Source: Janthinobacterium sp. LM6
Lineage (GTDB): Bacteria > Pseudomonadota > Gammaproteobacteria > Burkholderiales > Burkholderiaceae_D
Direction: 5' to 3'
DNA length: 64,000 nt
NCBI RefSeq assembly: GCF_002002885.1
Contig: NZ_CP019510.1
Coordinates: 2,232,001 to 2,296,000, forward strand
Position numbers and translations under genes: made by a program. Shown piece after piece: positions 1 to 9,158 of the stretch. The notes under the pieces are model-generated. The model was not told where the DNA came from, made no database searches, and was given only the letters and a program-made list of their open reading frames with translations. The first letter of the stretch is position 1. Each line of letters opens with the position of its first letter.

Positions 1-478
1 CCTGTCGCGGCGCATCGTGCGCATGGCCTGGGAAGACATCGGCCTGGCCGACCCCCGTGCCTTGACCATGGTCAATGATGCGGCGGAAACGTATGAACGG
101 CTCGGTTCGCCCGAAGGCGAGCTGGCGCTGGGCCAGGCCGTCATTTACCTGGCGATTGCCGCGAAAAGCAACGCCGGCTACAACGCGTTCAACACGGCCA
201 TGGCGTTTGTGAAGAAGGACAAGTCCAAGGAAGTGCCCGTGCATTTGCGCAATGCGCCGACGAAATTGATGAAGGAATTGGGTTACGGCCACGCCTACCG
301 CTACGCGCACGATGAACCCGATGCGTATGCGGCCGGTGAAACGTATTTTCCGGACGGCATGGCGGAACCGGGCTGGTACCAGCCCGTGCCGCGCGGCCTG
401 GAAAGTAAAATAGCCGATAAACTGGCGTGGCTGCGCGAACTGGACAGAAAAGCGGGCAAGCCAGCCGGCAAGGGCTGA
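1..478 (+). CDS. rarA: Replication-associated recombination protein A, 3' part
   Basis: This is the C-terminal part of a RarA/MgsA-type AAA+ ATPase, which acts at stalled replication forks. The gene begins before the window; the reading frame is open from base 2. The visible residues carry the family's helical C-terminal domain, with the stretches MAWEDIGLADPRAL, IYLAIAAKSNAGY and the ending region GYGHAYRYAHDEPDAY, which are well conserved in RarA. The Walker motifs lie upstream and cannot be seen. In related betaproteobacteria rarA usually sits next to serS; here about 3.1 kb of other genes separates them. The gene ends 2 bases before the convergent dehydrogenase gene. Confidence 0.9.
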   Translation, partial: LSRRIVRMAWEDIGLADPRALTMVNDAAETYERLGSPEGELALGQAVIYLAIAAKSNAGYNAFNTAMAFVKKDKSKEVPVHLRNAPTKLMKELGYGHAYRYAHDEPDAYAAGETYFPDGMAEPGWYQPVPRGLESKIADKLAWLRELDRKAGKPAGKG

Positions 479-480
479 CG

Positions 481-1221
481 CTACAAGCCCAGCAAGCTAA
501 AACCGTCATCCTGCGGCGCGTAGCCCACCAGCTGGCGCGTCGCCGCAATGGACAGCCGTTTGTAGCGGTTGTCCGACACCCCATGCACGACGTGGTAGCC
601 GGGCGGCACGTCGGCGGCGATGCAGCGGGCCAGCAATTGCACCACGTCGCGCTCGCTGATGAAGGCGGCGATGTCGCGCGCGCTGTGTTGTTGACCTTTC
701 TCAAACTGCGCCACGTTGGCGATGCGCACGGCGATCGCCGTCATGCCATGCTGGTGGGCGAATGCGGAGGCCACGCCTTCGCCGAAGGCCTTGCTGGCGC
801 CATACATGTTCGCCGGCCGCGCCGGCATGTGCTCATGCACCTGTACATCGAGCGGATAGCCTTCGATGGCTTGCGCGCTGCTGGCGAAGACCACTCTTTT
901 CACTCCCTGCGCCTGTGCCGCGCGGAAGATGTTGTGCGTGCCGACGATATTCGGTTGCAGCAATTGCGCATCGAAATCGGCGCTGGCGTGCGGCACGCCG
1001 GCCAGGTGCAGCACCACGTCGATATCGGTGCAGGCGGCCAGGCAGGCGGCGTAGTCGCTGACGTCGAGCTGCATGGACGGGCAGGGGGCTTCGGCCAGCT
1101 TGCCTGTGTGCAGGTCGGCCAGGCGCAGGGAGAATTCCCCGTGCCGGCTCTTCCAGAAAACGGTGCCGATAACGCCGGCGGCGCCCGTGACGAGGACGCG
1201 CAGTGGTGGTGCTTGAGTCAT
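481..1221 (-). CDS. NAD(P)-dependent epimerase/dehydrogenase, uronate dehydrogenase-like
   Basis: A 246-residue extended short-chain dehydrogenase. The N-terminus holds the Rossmann glycine motif (VLVTGAAGVIG, about residues 9-19) and the catalytic YxxxK is seen as YGASK near residue 140. The segments VKRVVFASSAQAIEGY and VVHGVSDNRYKRL resemble uronate dehydrogenase (Udh), which oxidises galacturonate or glucuronate to aldarolactones. No other uronate-pathway gene is nearby, so the substrate is uncertain and other NAD-dependent sugar epimerases remain possible. Its start codon overlaps the stop of the upstream DUF2917 gene (ATGA), which suggests translational coupling in a two-gene operon. 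Confidence 0.75.
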   Translation of the reverse strand: MTQAPPLRVLVTGAAGVIGTVFWKSRHGEFSLRLADLHTGKLAEAPCPSMQLDVSDYAACLAACTDIDVVLHLAGVPHASADFDAQLLQPNIVGTHNIFRAAQAQGVKRVVFASSAQAIEGYPLDVQVHEHMPARPANMYGASKAFGEGVASAFAHQHGMTAIAVRIANVAQFEKGQQHSARDIAAFISERDVVQLLARCIAADVPPGYHVVHGVSDNRYKRLSIAATRQLVGYAPQDDGFSLLGL

Positions 1222-1508
1222 GTATTCCTAATATTCAAGGTGTGAGGCAGTGCCAGGTTCAGCCAGCGCAGCAGGGCGGTGCGCGGTGCGGCAGTGCCAT
1301 GCACGCGGATGTGTCCGCTGCCCACGGCTTCGACCAGCACCAGGCCGTCATTCGGTATCGTGTAGCGTTCGCCGCTGCGCAGCACGCAATCCTCGAACTG
1401 GGCGTAGGCCGTGATCCACGCCGTGCCGGACAGGCATTCGATGACCTTGGCGCGCCCTTTTTCCAGGCGCAAGGGCCGTTCGCTGCGTAATTCGTGGTCG
1501 GTATGCAT
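1218..1508 (-). CDS. DUF2917 family protein
   Basis: A 96-residue protein with the small beta-rich pattern of DUF2917 (short segments such as VIECLSGTAWITAY and LRSGERYTIPNDGLVLVEA). It has no signal peptide or membrane helix. The fold looks cupin-like in spacing, but no metal ligands are obvious and its function is unknown. The start at 1508 was chosen because it is the first ATG of the conserved block. It lies 174 bases from the divergently transcribed MocR-type regulator, an arrangement in which the regulator commonly controls the neighbour. It is followed with a 4-base overlap by the Udh-like dehydrogenase. Confidence 0.7.
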   Translation of the reverse strand: MHTDHELRSERPLRLEKGRAKVIECLSGTAWITAYAQFEDCVLRSGERYTIPNDGLVLVEAVGSGHIRVHGTAAPRTALLRWLNLALPHTLNIRNT

Positions 1509-1592
1509 GGCGTCGCTCCTGTTGTGCTGACAGGAACAGCTTAGGCGCTTGCCGTGAACCATGACAGATGCAGGAAATCGAAATTGTGATGA

Positions 1593-1645
1593 ATACAGTA
1601 CACTTCGCCGTAGACTGTGCTTATCAAAAAAGCGGGCAACTGTAT
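1593..1645. promoter_or_regulatory. Inverted repeat in DUF2917/MocR divergent promoter region
   Basis: ATACAGT at 1593-1599 is repeated in inverted orientation as ACTGTAT at 1639-1645, between the divergent DUF2917 and MocR genes. MocR/GntR regulators often bind paired half-sites in their own divergent intergenic region. That this pair is the operator is inference from position and symmetry. Confidence 0.4.
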
Positions 1646-1682
1646 CTGTGCCGGCCCCGCGCGGCCGCCGCATACTGAAGGG

Positions 1683-3110
1683 ATGAACATGAGCGCGCAT
1701 TTGAATCTGTACGAGCACCTGGCCAACGAGCTGGGCGCGCTGATCGACGCGCGCGTGTTCGCGCCCGGCGACCGCCTGCCGTCGATCCGCCACCTGGCAC
1801 AGCAAAAGCGCATTTCCATCAGTACCGTGATGCAAGCCTTGCGCCTGATGGAAGACCGGGGGCAAGTCGATGCGCGGCCCCAGTCCGGCTATTTCGTGCG
1901 CCACCGGGCGCCGCGCCGGCCCTGCAGTGCCGACGCCCAGCACTTGAAGGAGCCGGCCTTTGTCGGCATCAACAATCTGTTGATGCGCGTGCTGAAGGAC
2001 AACGAAACGGCGAATATCGTGCAGCTGGGCACGGCCTGGCCGCCCGACGAGATTTTGCCCATCAAGCGCATGCAGCGCACCATCAGCGCGGTGGCGCGGC
2101 GCGAACCCGCTTTATTGAGCAAGGTCAGCTGCTACGACGTCAGCGAAGGCAACTTCCTGCGCCAGGTCACGCGCCGCGCGCTGGATTGGGGCAAGCTGGA
2201 CCCGCACGAGATCGTCGTGACGAATTCCTGCACGGAAGCGATCAGCCTGTGCCTGCGCGCCGTCGCCAGGCCGGGCGACACCATCGCCATCGAGTCGGCC
2301 ACGTATTTCGTGCTGCTGCAAATGATCGAAAGCCTGGGCATGAAGGCGCTGGAAATTCCCACCGACCCGAAGACGGGGCCGTCGCTCGACGCGCTGGAAC
2401 TGGCCTTGCGCGCCGGCCTCGTGCAAGCGTGCCTGTTCGTGCCGAACGCGAATAATCCTTTGGGTTGCGTCATGCCGGAAGCAAACAAGAAGCGGCTGGC
2501 AGGGCTGCTGTCGGAATTCAATATTCCGTTGGTGGAAGACGACGTATATGGCGACCTGTGCTTTGCGCCGCAGCGCCCGTGGCCCGTGAAGGCTTACGAC
2601 ACGAGCGGCAATGTGCTGTTGTGCTCTTCGTTTTCCAAGGCCATCACGCCCGCGTCGCGCGTCGGTTACGTGCTGGCCGGGCGTTTCGCGCAGGAAGTGG
2701 CCCTGCTGAAAACCGTGTCGAGCGGCGCCACCAGCCATTTCTTCCAGGCCGTGCTGGCCGATTTTCTGGAGGGCAGCAGCTACGACCAGCAGCTGCGCAA
2801 GATGCGGCGCACCCTGGTGCAGCGCATCGCCCGCATGTCCGACGCCGTGGCGGCCAGCTTTCCGGCGGACTGCATGCTGTCCGAGCCGCAGGGCGGTTTC
2901 GTGCTGTGGGTGCAGATGCCGCCGCAAGTCGATGCGCTGGCCCTGCATGGCCAGGCCATCGCGGACGGCGTGGCGTATATGCCGGGCCAGCTGTTCTCGG
3001 CCTCGGGCAAGTTCGGCAATTATCTGCGCCTCAATTGCGGCAATGCGTGGACGCCGCGCATCGAGCAGGCTATCGGCCGCCTGGGGCGTCTCGTCAAGGA
3101 CGCTTTGTAA
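1683..3110 (+). CDS. MocR-type regulator (GntR helix-turn-helix fused to aminotransferase domain)
   Basis: A 475-residue fusion of an N-terminal GntR winged helix-turn-helix (about residues 5-75, with FAPGDRLPSIRHLAQ and STVMQALRLMEDRG) and a class I aminotransferase-like domain. The PLP-binding lysine lies in the SSFSK segment near residue 320, and NPLGCVMP matches the substrate-side loop. MocR proteins use PLP as an effector-sensing cofactor and usually regulate vitamin B6, GABA, taurine or amino-acid genes. The start at 1683 is preceded by GAAGGG at a suitable distance; an ATG at 1689 is possible. Its divergent neighbour (DUF2917) is the likely target. It is far from the taurine island and I see no evidence that it controls it. 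Confidence 0.85.
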   Translation: MNMSAHLNLYEHLANELGALIDARVFAPGDRLPSIRHLAQQKRISISTVMQALRLMEDRGQVDARPQSGYFVRHRAPRRPCSADAQHLKEPAFVGINNLLMRVLKDNETANIVQLGTAWPPDEILPIKRMQRTISAVARREPALLSKVSCYDVSEGNFLRQVTRRALDWGKLDPHEIVVTNSCTEAISLCLRAVARPGDTIAIESATYFVLLQMIESLGMKALEIPTDPKTGPSLDALELALRAGLVQACLFVPNANNPLGCVMPEANKKRLAGLLSEFNIPLVEDDVYGDLCFAPQRPWPVKAYDTSGNVLLCSSFSKAITPASRVGYVLAGRFAQEVALLKTVSSGATSHFFQAVLADFLEGSSYDQQLRKMRRTLVQRIARMSDAVAASFPADCMLSEPQGGFVLWVQMPPQVDALALHGQAIADGVAYMPGQLFSASGKFGNYLRLNCGNAWTPRIEQAIGRLGRLVKDAL

Positions 3111-3259
3111 CTATTCTCTGCGCTTCAGTCCCTGTTTTTCACCGTTCGCTCCCTGTTTTTCGCCGCTGGTCGCAAGCCGGTGGCGTTGTTTGCGGCCGTT
3201 GGCTAAAGTACCACCATACCAGCAGCAGTCAACGAAACAAACCAGCCAGGAGTCACATC

Positions 3260-3463
3260 ATGCACGCACTGAAAAACATGGAAATCACCTTTGTCGCCGC
3301 CGCCATCATCGCCATCGGCGCCAGCTTCGCCACCGCCGGCGCAAACACCGTGGAAGTGAGCGCCAGCAGCAGCGTGATCGCCCAGGCTGCCGACAGCACG
3401 ATGCCTGTCGTTACCGTCAGCGCCCGCCGCCTGACGGCTGCCGAAAAAGCCGCGTTCATTTAA
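3260..3463 (+). CDS. Small exported or membrane-anchored hypothetical protein
   Basis: A 67-residue protein. Residues 8-27 form a hydrophobic alanine/isoleucine-rich segment that could be a signal peptide or single anchor. It is followed by a Ser/Ala-rich stretch and a C-terminus with VVTVSARRLTAAEKAAF. I recognise the ending as typical of short uncharacterised proteins in Oxalobacteraceae but can give no function. An AGGAG box lies 5 to 6 bases before the ATG, which supports expression. It stands alone between the MocR gene and serS. Confidence 0.6.
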   Translation: MHALKNMEITFVAAAIIAIGASFATAGANTVEVSASSSVIAQAADSTMPVVTVSARRLTAAEKAAFI

Positions 3464-3576
3464 GCAATAAGCTAAGCAGAAAATGTAAAGCGGGCGCGAG
3501 TGCCCGGCCAGGCTGCCATGACGATGGTTGACCTTGCGCAAAACTCATCGAAGTGAACTGGGTCTTGGTACAATGA

Positions 3577-4899
<1,323 letters not shown>

Positions 4900-4920
4900 A
4901 GGATTCAGAGAGCCGGTGAA

Positions 4921-4951
4921 TGGAAGGCGCAAAATAGTCCTTCCATTTTTT
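4921..4951 (+). terminator. Rho-independent terminator of serS
   Basis: A 7-bp stem TGGAAGG/CCTTCCA with an 11-base loop is followed by six T residues, 21 bases after the serS stop. Confidence 0.8.
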
Positions 4952-4968
4952 CAAGCGGCTGCTATAAT
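4941..4968 (+). promoter_or_regulatory. Promoter of first tRNA-Ser gene
   Basis: A perfect -10 hexamer TATAAT lies at 4963-4968, about 40 bases before the tRNA. The -35 region is poor (TTCCAT at 4941-4946 with a 16-base spacer) and overlaps the serS terminator. Confidence 0.55.
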
Positions 4969-5009
4969 CTTGCCTTCTCGCAGCAATGCGGGGAAAGACC
5001 GCAGCGAAT

Positions 5010-5101
<92 letters not shown>

Positions 5102-5111
5102 ACAAATAGAG

Positions 5112-5138
5112 AAAGCTCCCGCAAGGGAGCTTTTTTTA
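5112..5138 (+). terminator. Terminator of first tRNA-Ser
   Basis: The stem AAAGCTCCC/GGGAGCTTT closes a GCAA tetraloop and is followed by a T run. Confidence 0.85.
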
Positions 5139-5157
5139 TTTGTGGCGGCGGAAAGGA

Positions 5158-5320
5158 GTACGCCCCCTGCGGGGCGTACGCGTGGGATTCGAAGCCCCGC
5201 GCATACTTGCGCGGGGCTCTCCGAATCGCCAAATTGGTGCCAAATTGGTTTTACGCGTGCGCCAAGGCGGCAGGTTCGAAGACGAGCGCGTATTCGCGCG
5301 GGGCTCCCCGAATCGCCCAT
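5158..5320. repeat. Palindromic repeat units between the two tRNA-Ser genes
   Basis: The stretch of about 350 bases between the tRNA genes holds no gene. It contains a 9-bp hairpin GTACGCCCC/GGGGCGTAC (5158-5179) and two diverged units of about 40 bases (about 5188-5229 and 5274-5317). Each unit begins with TTCGAAG, has a GCGC hairpin, and ends with GCGCGGGGCTC then CCGAATCGCC. The first unit has a perfect 9-bp stem, GCCCCGCGC/GCGCGGGGC. They look like a REP-type element; the GTGGGATTCGAA beginning also resembles a tRNA T-arm. Confidence 0.55.
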
Positions 5321-5451
5321 ACAGGTTTTGGTTTGCCAGCCCGCAGTTGCAAATCGCCAATAAAACCCCTACCCAACCCAACAACACCCATGCTAAAATA
5401 GCGCCTCATTCAAACAGGCATGCCAGTTTGAACGAATAGACCGCAGTAAAC

Positions 5452-5543
<92 letters not shown>

Positions 5544-5554
5544 ATACATAAGAG

Positions 5555-5579
5555 AAGCTCCCGCAAGGGGGCTTTTTTT
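5555..5579 (+). terminator. Terminator of second tRNA-Ser
   Basis: The stem AAGCTCCC/GGGGGCTT (one G-T wobble) with a GCAA loop is followed by T residues. It is a near copy of the terminator after the first tRNA. Confidence 0.8.
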
Positions 5580-5620
5580 ATTGGGAACGCCAAAAAGCTT
5601 GCGACACATCAACGCAGGTA

Positions 5621-5659
5621 GAAAAAACGCCCAAAGCGCGCAGCGCAAGGCGTTTTTTC
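5621..5659. terminator. Bidirectional terminator
   Basis: A perfect 11-bp inverted repeat GAAAAAACGCC/GGCGTTTTTTC, with A and T tracts on the two sides, lies between the tRNA gene and the convergent coiled-coil gene. It could stop transcription from both directions. Confidence 0.7.
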
Positions 5660-5705
5660 CTCCATTCAGGCCTTGAAAGCCAGCGCCCCACTAACGTAAC
5701 ACAAG

Positions 5706-6431
5706 CTAGTGCACCAGCCGCGCCACCGCAAACGCCACACTCGACAGCGCAATCATCGTCCCCACGCAAGACAGGATGACAGTCGACTTCGCCTCAGCCA
5801 CATCGGACCTGGTCGCGTAATTGGAGCGCACCACCGCCAAGTCCAGTTTCAAGCTACTGACATCCGTCTTGAGGACAGTGACATCCGTTTTCAGGCCGGC
5901 GACATCCACTTTAAGGTCTGTCACATCCACCTTGAGACCAGCGACATCCGTTTTCAGGTCTGCCACATCCACTTTGAGGCCAGCCACATCCGTTTTCAGG
6001 TCCGCCACATCCGTTTTCAGACCAGCCACATCCACCTTGATGCCAGCCACATCAACCTTCAAATCAGCAACGTCCAGTTTCACACCGGCCATGTCTTTTC
6101 CCAGTGTGTTGACTTGCTCGTCCATGGCGCAATCCTCCGTGCTTGTCACTGCATGCTCCTCGCTTTTTTCACCGCTGTCAAACAGTGTCCCGAGGGTATC
6201 GCGCATGGCTTTGCTATTGTTTACCAGGCGTTGTGCCAGTGCCGTCACGCGCTGCAAGTCGGCCATTCCTTCGCCCTGTAGCTGCTCCGTGGCAGTCTGC
6301 AATTCGACGGTGATCTGCTCGCTGAGACTGGCTGCGACCTGCAGCCACGCATCGATCTTGCGCTGGCGCGCCTGTTGCGTGAGCGCGTCATGCCGCACCC
6401 GCGTATCGCTCAGCTTGTGCATGCTGTTCAT
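5706..6431 (-). CDS. Long heptad-repeat coiled-coil protein with C-terminal membrane helix
   Basis: A 241-residue protein of unknown function. Residues 1-110 are helical and charged. About residues 110-205 consist of some thirteen consecutive heptads of the type VAGLKTD / VADLKVD, with Val and Leu at the core positions and Lys and Asp fixed outside, so this part should form a very regular coiled coil. The last 30 residues (after RSDVAEAKS) form one hydrophobic helix, suggesting tail anchoring in the membrane. The design recalls DUF1640-like proteins and phage or adhesin stalks, but I cannot assign a family. The DNA shows the same pattern as diverged 21-base tandem repeats (about 5845-6090), which may expand or contract. 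The start could also be the ATG three codons downstream. Confidence 0.7.
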   Translation of the reverse strand: MNSMHKLSDTRVRHDALTQQARQRKIDAWLQVAASLSEQITVELQTATEQLQGEGMADLQRVTALAQRLVNNSKAMRDTLGTLFDSGEKSEEHAVTSTEDCAMDEQVNTLGKDMAGVKLDVADLKVDVAGIKVDVAGLKTDVADLKTDVAGLKVDVADLKTDVAGLKVDVTDLKVDVAGLKTDVTVLKTDVSSLKLDLAVVRSNYATRSDVAEAKSTVILSCVGTMIALSSVAFAVARLVH

Positions 6432-6561
6432 GCCACGTCCTCTACAGTCTGGGGCCGATGCCGCTGCTGTCTACGCTACCCCTTGCCGATGCACCCCACC
6501 TTGACCCCGCTCAGCCTATGTTAATCTACCCCCTCCCATCCCGACCCCACCAATAAAAGCA

Positions 6562-7617
6562 ATGAGCCGATTCTGGAGCAACATCGTCAGCGAGCTGACC
6601 CCCTACATCCCCGGCGAGCAGCCGAAACTGCCCGGCCTGGTCAAACTCAACACCAACGAAAACCCCTACGGCCCGTCGCCCCAGGTGCTGGCCGCGCTGC
6701 GCGAAGCGGCCGACGACAGCCTGCGCCTGTATCCTGACCCGTCCGCCAGCGAACTGAAGCAAACCCTGGCCGACTACCACGGCTTGAGCAGCGCGCAAGT
6801 GTTCGTCGGCAACGGTTCCGACGAAGTGCTGGCGCTGGCCTTCATGGCCTTGCTCAAGCACGATGCGCCGTTGCTGTTCCCGGACATCAGCTACAGCTTC
6901 TACCCCGTGTATTGCAAGCTGTACGGCATCGATTACCGCACGGTAGCGCTCGACGAGTCCATGCGCATCCGCCCGGAAGACTACCAGGGGGCGTGCGGCG
7001 CCATCATCTTCCCTAATCCCAACGCGCCGACAGGCGTCGACTTGCCACTGGCCGGCGTGGAAACCATGCTGCGCGACCATCCCGATGCCGTGGTGGTGGT
7101 CGATGAAGCGTACGTGGATTTCGGCGGCGAGAGCGCCGCGGCCCTGGTCGGCCGCTATCCGAACTTGCTGGTGGTACAGACGTTTTCGAAGTCGCGCTCG
7201 CTGGCCGGCTTGCGCGTCGGTTGCGCCTTCGGGCATGCGGACCTGATCGAGGCGCTGGAACGGGTGAAGAACAGTTTCAATTCGTATCCGCTGGACCGCC
7301 TGGCGCTGGCCGGCGCCGTCGCGTCGCTGCACGACGAAGCGTATTTCCAGCAGACGCGCCAGGCCGTGATCGCCAGCCGCGAACAGTTGACGGCGGACCT
7401 GGCGACGCTGGGCTTCGAGGTGCTGCCGTCCGTGGCCAACTTCGTCTTTGCCCGCCACCCGCAGCATGACGCGGCGCAACTGGCCGCCGGCTTGCGCGTC
7501 CGCTCCGTGATCGTGCGCCATTTCAATGCGCCGCGCATCAGCCAGTATTTGCGCATCAGCATCGGCAACCCGGCCGAATGCGCAGCCCTGATGGCGGCGC
7601 TGCGCGCAGTGCTGTGA
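6562..7617 (+). CDS. hisC: Histidinol-phosphate aminotransferase
   Basis: A 351-residue fold-type I PLP aminotransferase of the HisC family, which converts imidazole acetol phosphate and glutamate to histidinol phosphate. Seen in the sequence are the N-terminal [12 protein letters not shown], the phosphate-binding [18 protein letters not shown], the DEAYVDF segment and the PLP lysine in [14 protein letters not shown]. It is not inside a his operon here; a GNAT gene follows 4 bases after the stop. Many betaproteobacteria have more than one HisC, and such a copy can also serve aromatic amino acids, so the physiological substrate is not certain. Confidence 0.93.
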   Translation: MSRFWSNIVSELTPYIPGEQPKLPGLVKLNTNENPYGPSPQVLAALREAADDSLRLYPDPSASELKQTLADYHGLSSAQVFVGNGSDEVLALAFMALLKHDAPLLFPDISYSFYPVYCKLYGIDYRTVALDESMRIRPEDYQGACGAIIFPNPNAPTGVDLPLAGVETMLRDHPDAVVVVDEAYVDFGGESAAALVGRYPNLLVVQTFSKSRSLAGLRVGCAFGHADLIEALERVKNSFNSYPLDRLALAGAVASLHDEAYFQQTRQAVIASREQLTADLATLGFEVLPSVANFVFARHPQHDAAQLAAGLRVRSVIVRHFNAPRISQYLRISIGNPAECAALMAALRAVL

Positions 7618-7621
7618 CGCC

Positions 7622-8059
7622 ATGCTGACCTTCTTGCCTGCCAGCATCGCCGATGGCGAGGCGCTGGCCAGCCTGCGCGTGGCCGCCATGCGCGAAAGCC
7701 TGGAGCGCATCGGCCGCTATGATCCGCAGCGCGCGCGCCAGCGTTTCCTTGCCACCTATGACCCCGATTGCACCTGGCAGTTGCGCCATGGCGGCGCGCT
7801 GGCCGGCTTCTACGTGTTGCGCCCGCAAGCGGATTATTTGCTGCTCGACCACCTCTACCTGGCGCCGGAATGCCAGCGGCAAGGCATGGGCGCGGCCGTG
7901 CTGGCGCGCGTGTTTGCCGAGGCCGATGCGGCCCGCAAGAGCGTGCGCGTGGGCGCCTTGCGCGGCAGCGAGGCGAACCGCTTCTATGTGCGTCATGGCT
8001 TCGTGGCGGATGGCGAGGAAGAGTTCGACCTGTATTACCGGCGCGCTCCCGCGCCTTGA
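7622..8059 (+). CDS. GNAT family N-acetyltransferase
   Basis: A 145-residue GCN5-related acetyltransferase. The acetyl-CoA binding motif A is visible as LYLAPECQRQGMGAAVL (about residues 77-93), followed by the motif B helix and the NRFYVRHGF segment near the C-terminus. The acceptor substrate cannot be told from the sequence. The gene follows hisC after 4 bases and is probably co-transcribed with it. Confidence 0.85.
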   Translation: MLTFLPASIADGEALASLRVAAMRESLERIGRYDPQRARQRFLATYDPDCTWQLRHGGALAGFYVLRPQADYLLLDHLYLAPECQRQGMGAAVLARVFAEADAARKSVRVGALRGSEANRFYVRHGFVADGEEEFDLYYRRAPAP

Positions 8060-8122
8060 TGCTGCCGGCGGCGACTGTTTGTGCAACAATAATCGGATTC
8101 ACACATCGACAGGACGGACAAA

Positions 8123-8992
8123 ATGGCAAAAGTGGCATTCATCGGTTTGGGCGTCATGGGTTTCCCCATGGCAGGTCACCTGGCGGCGGGCGGGCACGAC
8201 GTCACCGTGTACAACCGCAATCCGGCCCGCGCGGCCGCCTGGCTGGAGCAGCACAAGGGCAGCAGCGCCGCCTCGCCGGCCGCCGCCGCTGCCGGCGCCG
8301 AGTTCGTGTTTACGTGCATTGGCAACGATAATGATCTGTATCAAGTCATCCTCGAAGAGGGCGGCTTGCTGTCCGCCATGGCGCCGGGCAGCATCCTGAT
8401 CGACCATACGACGGCCTCGGCCGAAGCGGCGCGCACCATCCATGCGGCGGCGCAAGAGCAGGGCGTGTTCTTCCTCGACGCGCCCGTGTCCGGCGGCCAG
8501 GCCGGTGCGGAAAACGGCAAGCTGACCGTGATGGCGGGCGGCGACGCGCAGGCGTATGCACGGGCCGAGCCCGTCATCGCGCTGTTCTCGCGCGCCGTCA
8601 CCTATATGGGCGCTTCCGGTTCCGGCCAGCTCACGAAAATGGTCAACCAGATCTGCATCGCGGGCCTCGTGCAAGCCTTGAGCGAAGGCATCGCCTTTGC
8701 GGAAAACGCGGGCCTCGATGCGGCCCTCGTCGTCGACGTGATTTCCAAGGGTGCGGCGCAGTCGTGGCAGCTGGAAAACCGGGGCAAGACCATGATCGAG
8801 CGCAAGTTCGACTTCGGTTTCGCCGTCGACCTGATGCGCAAGGACCTGGGCATCTGCCTGGCCGAAGCGAAACGCAACGGCAGCGACTTGCCCGTGACGA
8901 CCTTGACGGACCAGTTTTATGGCGAAGTGCAGCAGGCGGGCGGCAACCGTTACGACACGTCCAGCCTGATCACCCGCCTGAACAAAAAGTAA
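8123..8992 (+). CDS. NAD(P)-dependent oxidoreductase, 3-hydroxyisobutyrate dehydrogenase family
   Basis: A 289-residue beta-hydroxyacid dehydrogenase. It has the N-terminal Rossmann motif FIGLGVMGFPMAGHL, the substrate-loop FLDAPVSGGQAGAENGKLT near residue 115, and the catalytic-lysine segment KMVNQ near residue 172. The family includes 3-hydroxyisobutyrate dehydrogenase (MmsB), tartronate semialdehyde reductase and succinic semialdehyde reductases. No valine-degradation gene is adjacent, so the exact substrate is left open. It has its own spacing from the GNAT gene (63 bases) and precedes the regulated YeiH-type gene. Confidence 0.85.
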   Translation: MAKVAFIGLGVMGFPMAGHLAAGGHDVTVYNRNPARAAAWLEQHKGSSAASPAAAAAGAEFVFTCIGNDNDLYQVILEEGGLLSAMAPGSILIDHTTASAEAARTIHAAAQEQGVFFLDAPVSGGQAGAENGKLTVMAGGDAQAYARAEPVIALFSRAVTYMGASGSGQLTKMVNQICIAGLVQALSEGIAFAENAGLDAALVVDVISKGAAQSWQLENRGKTMIERKFDFGFAVDLMRKDLGICLAEAKRNGSDLPVTTLTDQFYGEVQQAGGNRYDTSSLITRLNKK

Positions 8993-9080
8993 TCTTTCAA
9001 GCACCAGCAACGGCGGCGCGTCCCTGCGAAGGGCCGCGCCGCTCGTCGTTTACGGGGGGGAAGTAAAAAACGTCAGTTTC

Positions 9081-9105
9081 CGGAACATATGGTTTCGATT
9101 TTCAT
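9081..9105. promoter_or_regulatory. Taurine-type regulatory box upstream of YeiH gene
   Basis: CGGAAC at 9081 followed, after 11 bases from CGG, by TCGATTTTCAT reproduces the box seen before xsc1 and xsc2 (CGGAAC...CCGATTTTT). A possible promoter lies just downstream (TGGACT near 9114, TATTAT near 9137, spacer 16). The arm at 9095 is about 19 bases from that -35, close to the 20-21 bases seen at the taurine promoters. Confidence 0.5.
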
Positions 9106-9158
9106 GGAAAAGCATGGACTTCGCTAGCTCATCGTGTATTATTAAAAAACGAGATGAA

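Noticed and set aside
1683..3110. MocR protein as TauR, the taurine regulator
   Set aside because: It is 11 kb away from the island, has its own divergent partner, and the island has a well-placed IclR regulator.
3127..3165. Tandem copies of TCCCTGTTTTTC after the MocR gene
   Set aside because: Only two short copies with no symmetry; probably chance or a minor duplication.
5845..6090. 21-base tandem repeats as a possible CRISPR-like array
   Set aside because: The repeats are contiguous, diverged and encode heptads of a coiled coil.
9011..9050. GC-rich hairpin after the 3-hydroxyisobutyrate dehydrogenase-family gene as a terminator
   Set aside because: It has an 8-bp stem but no T run, so a terminator role is not supported.
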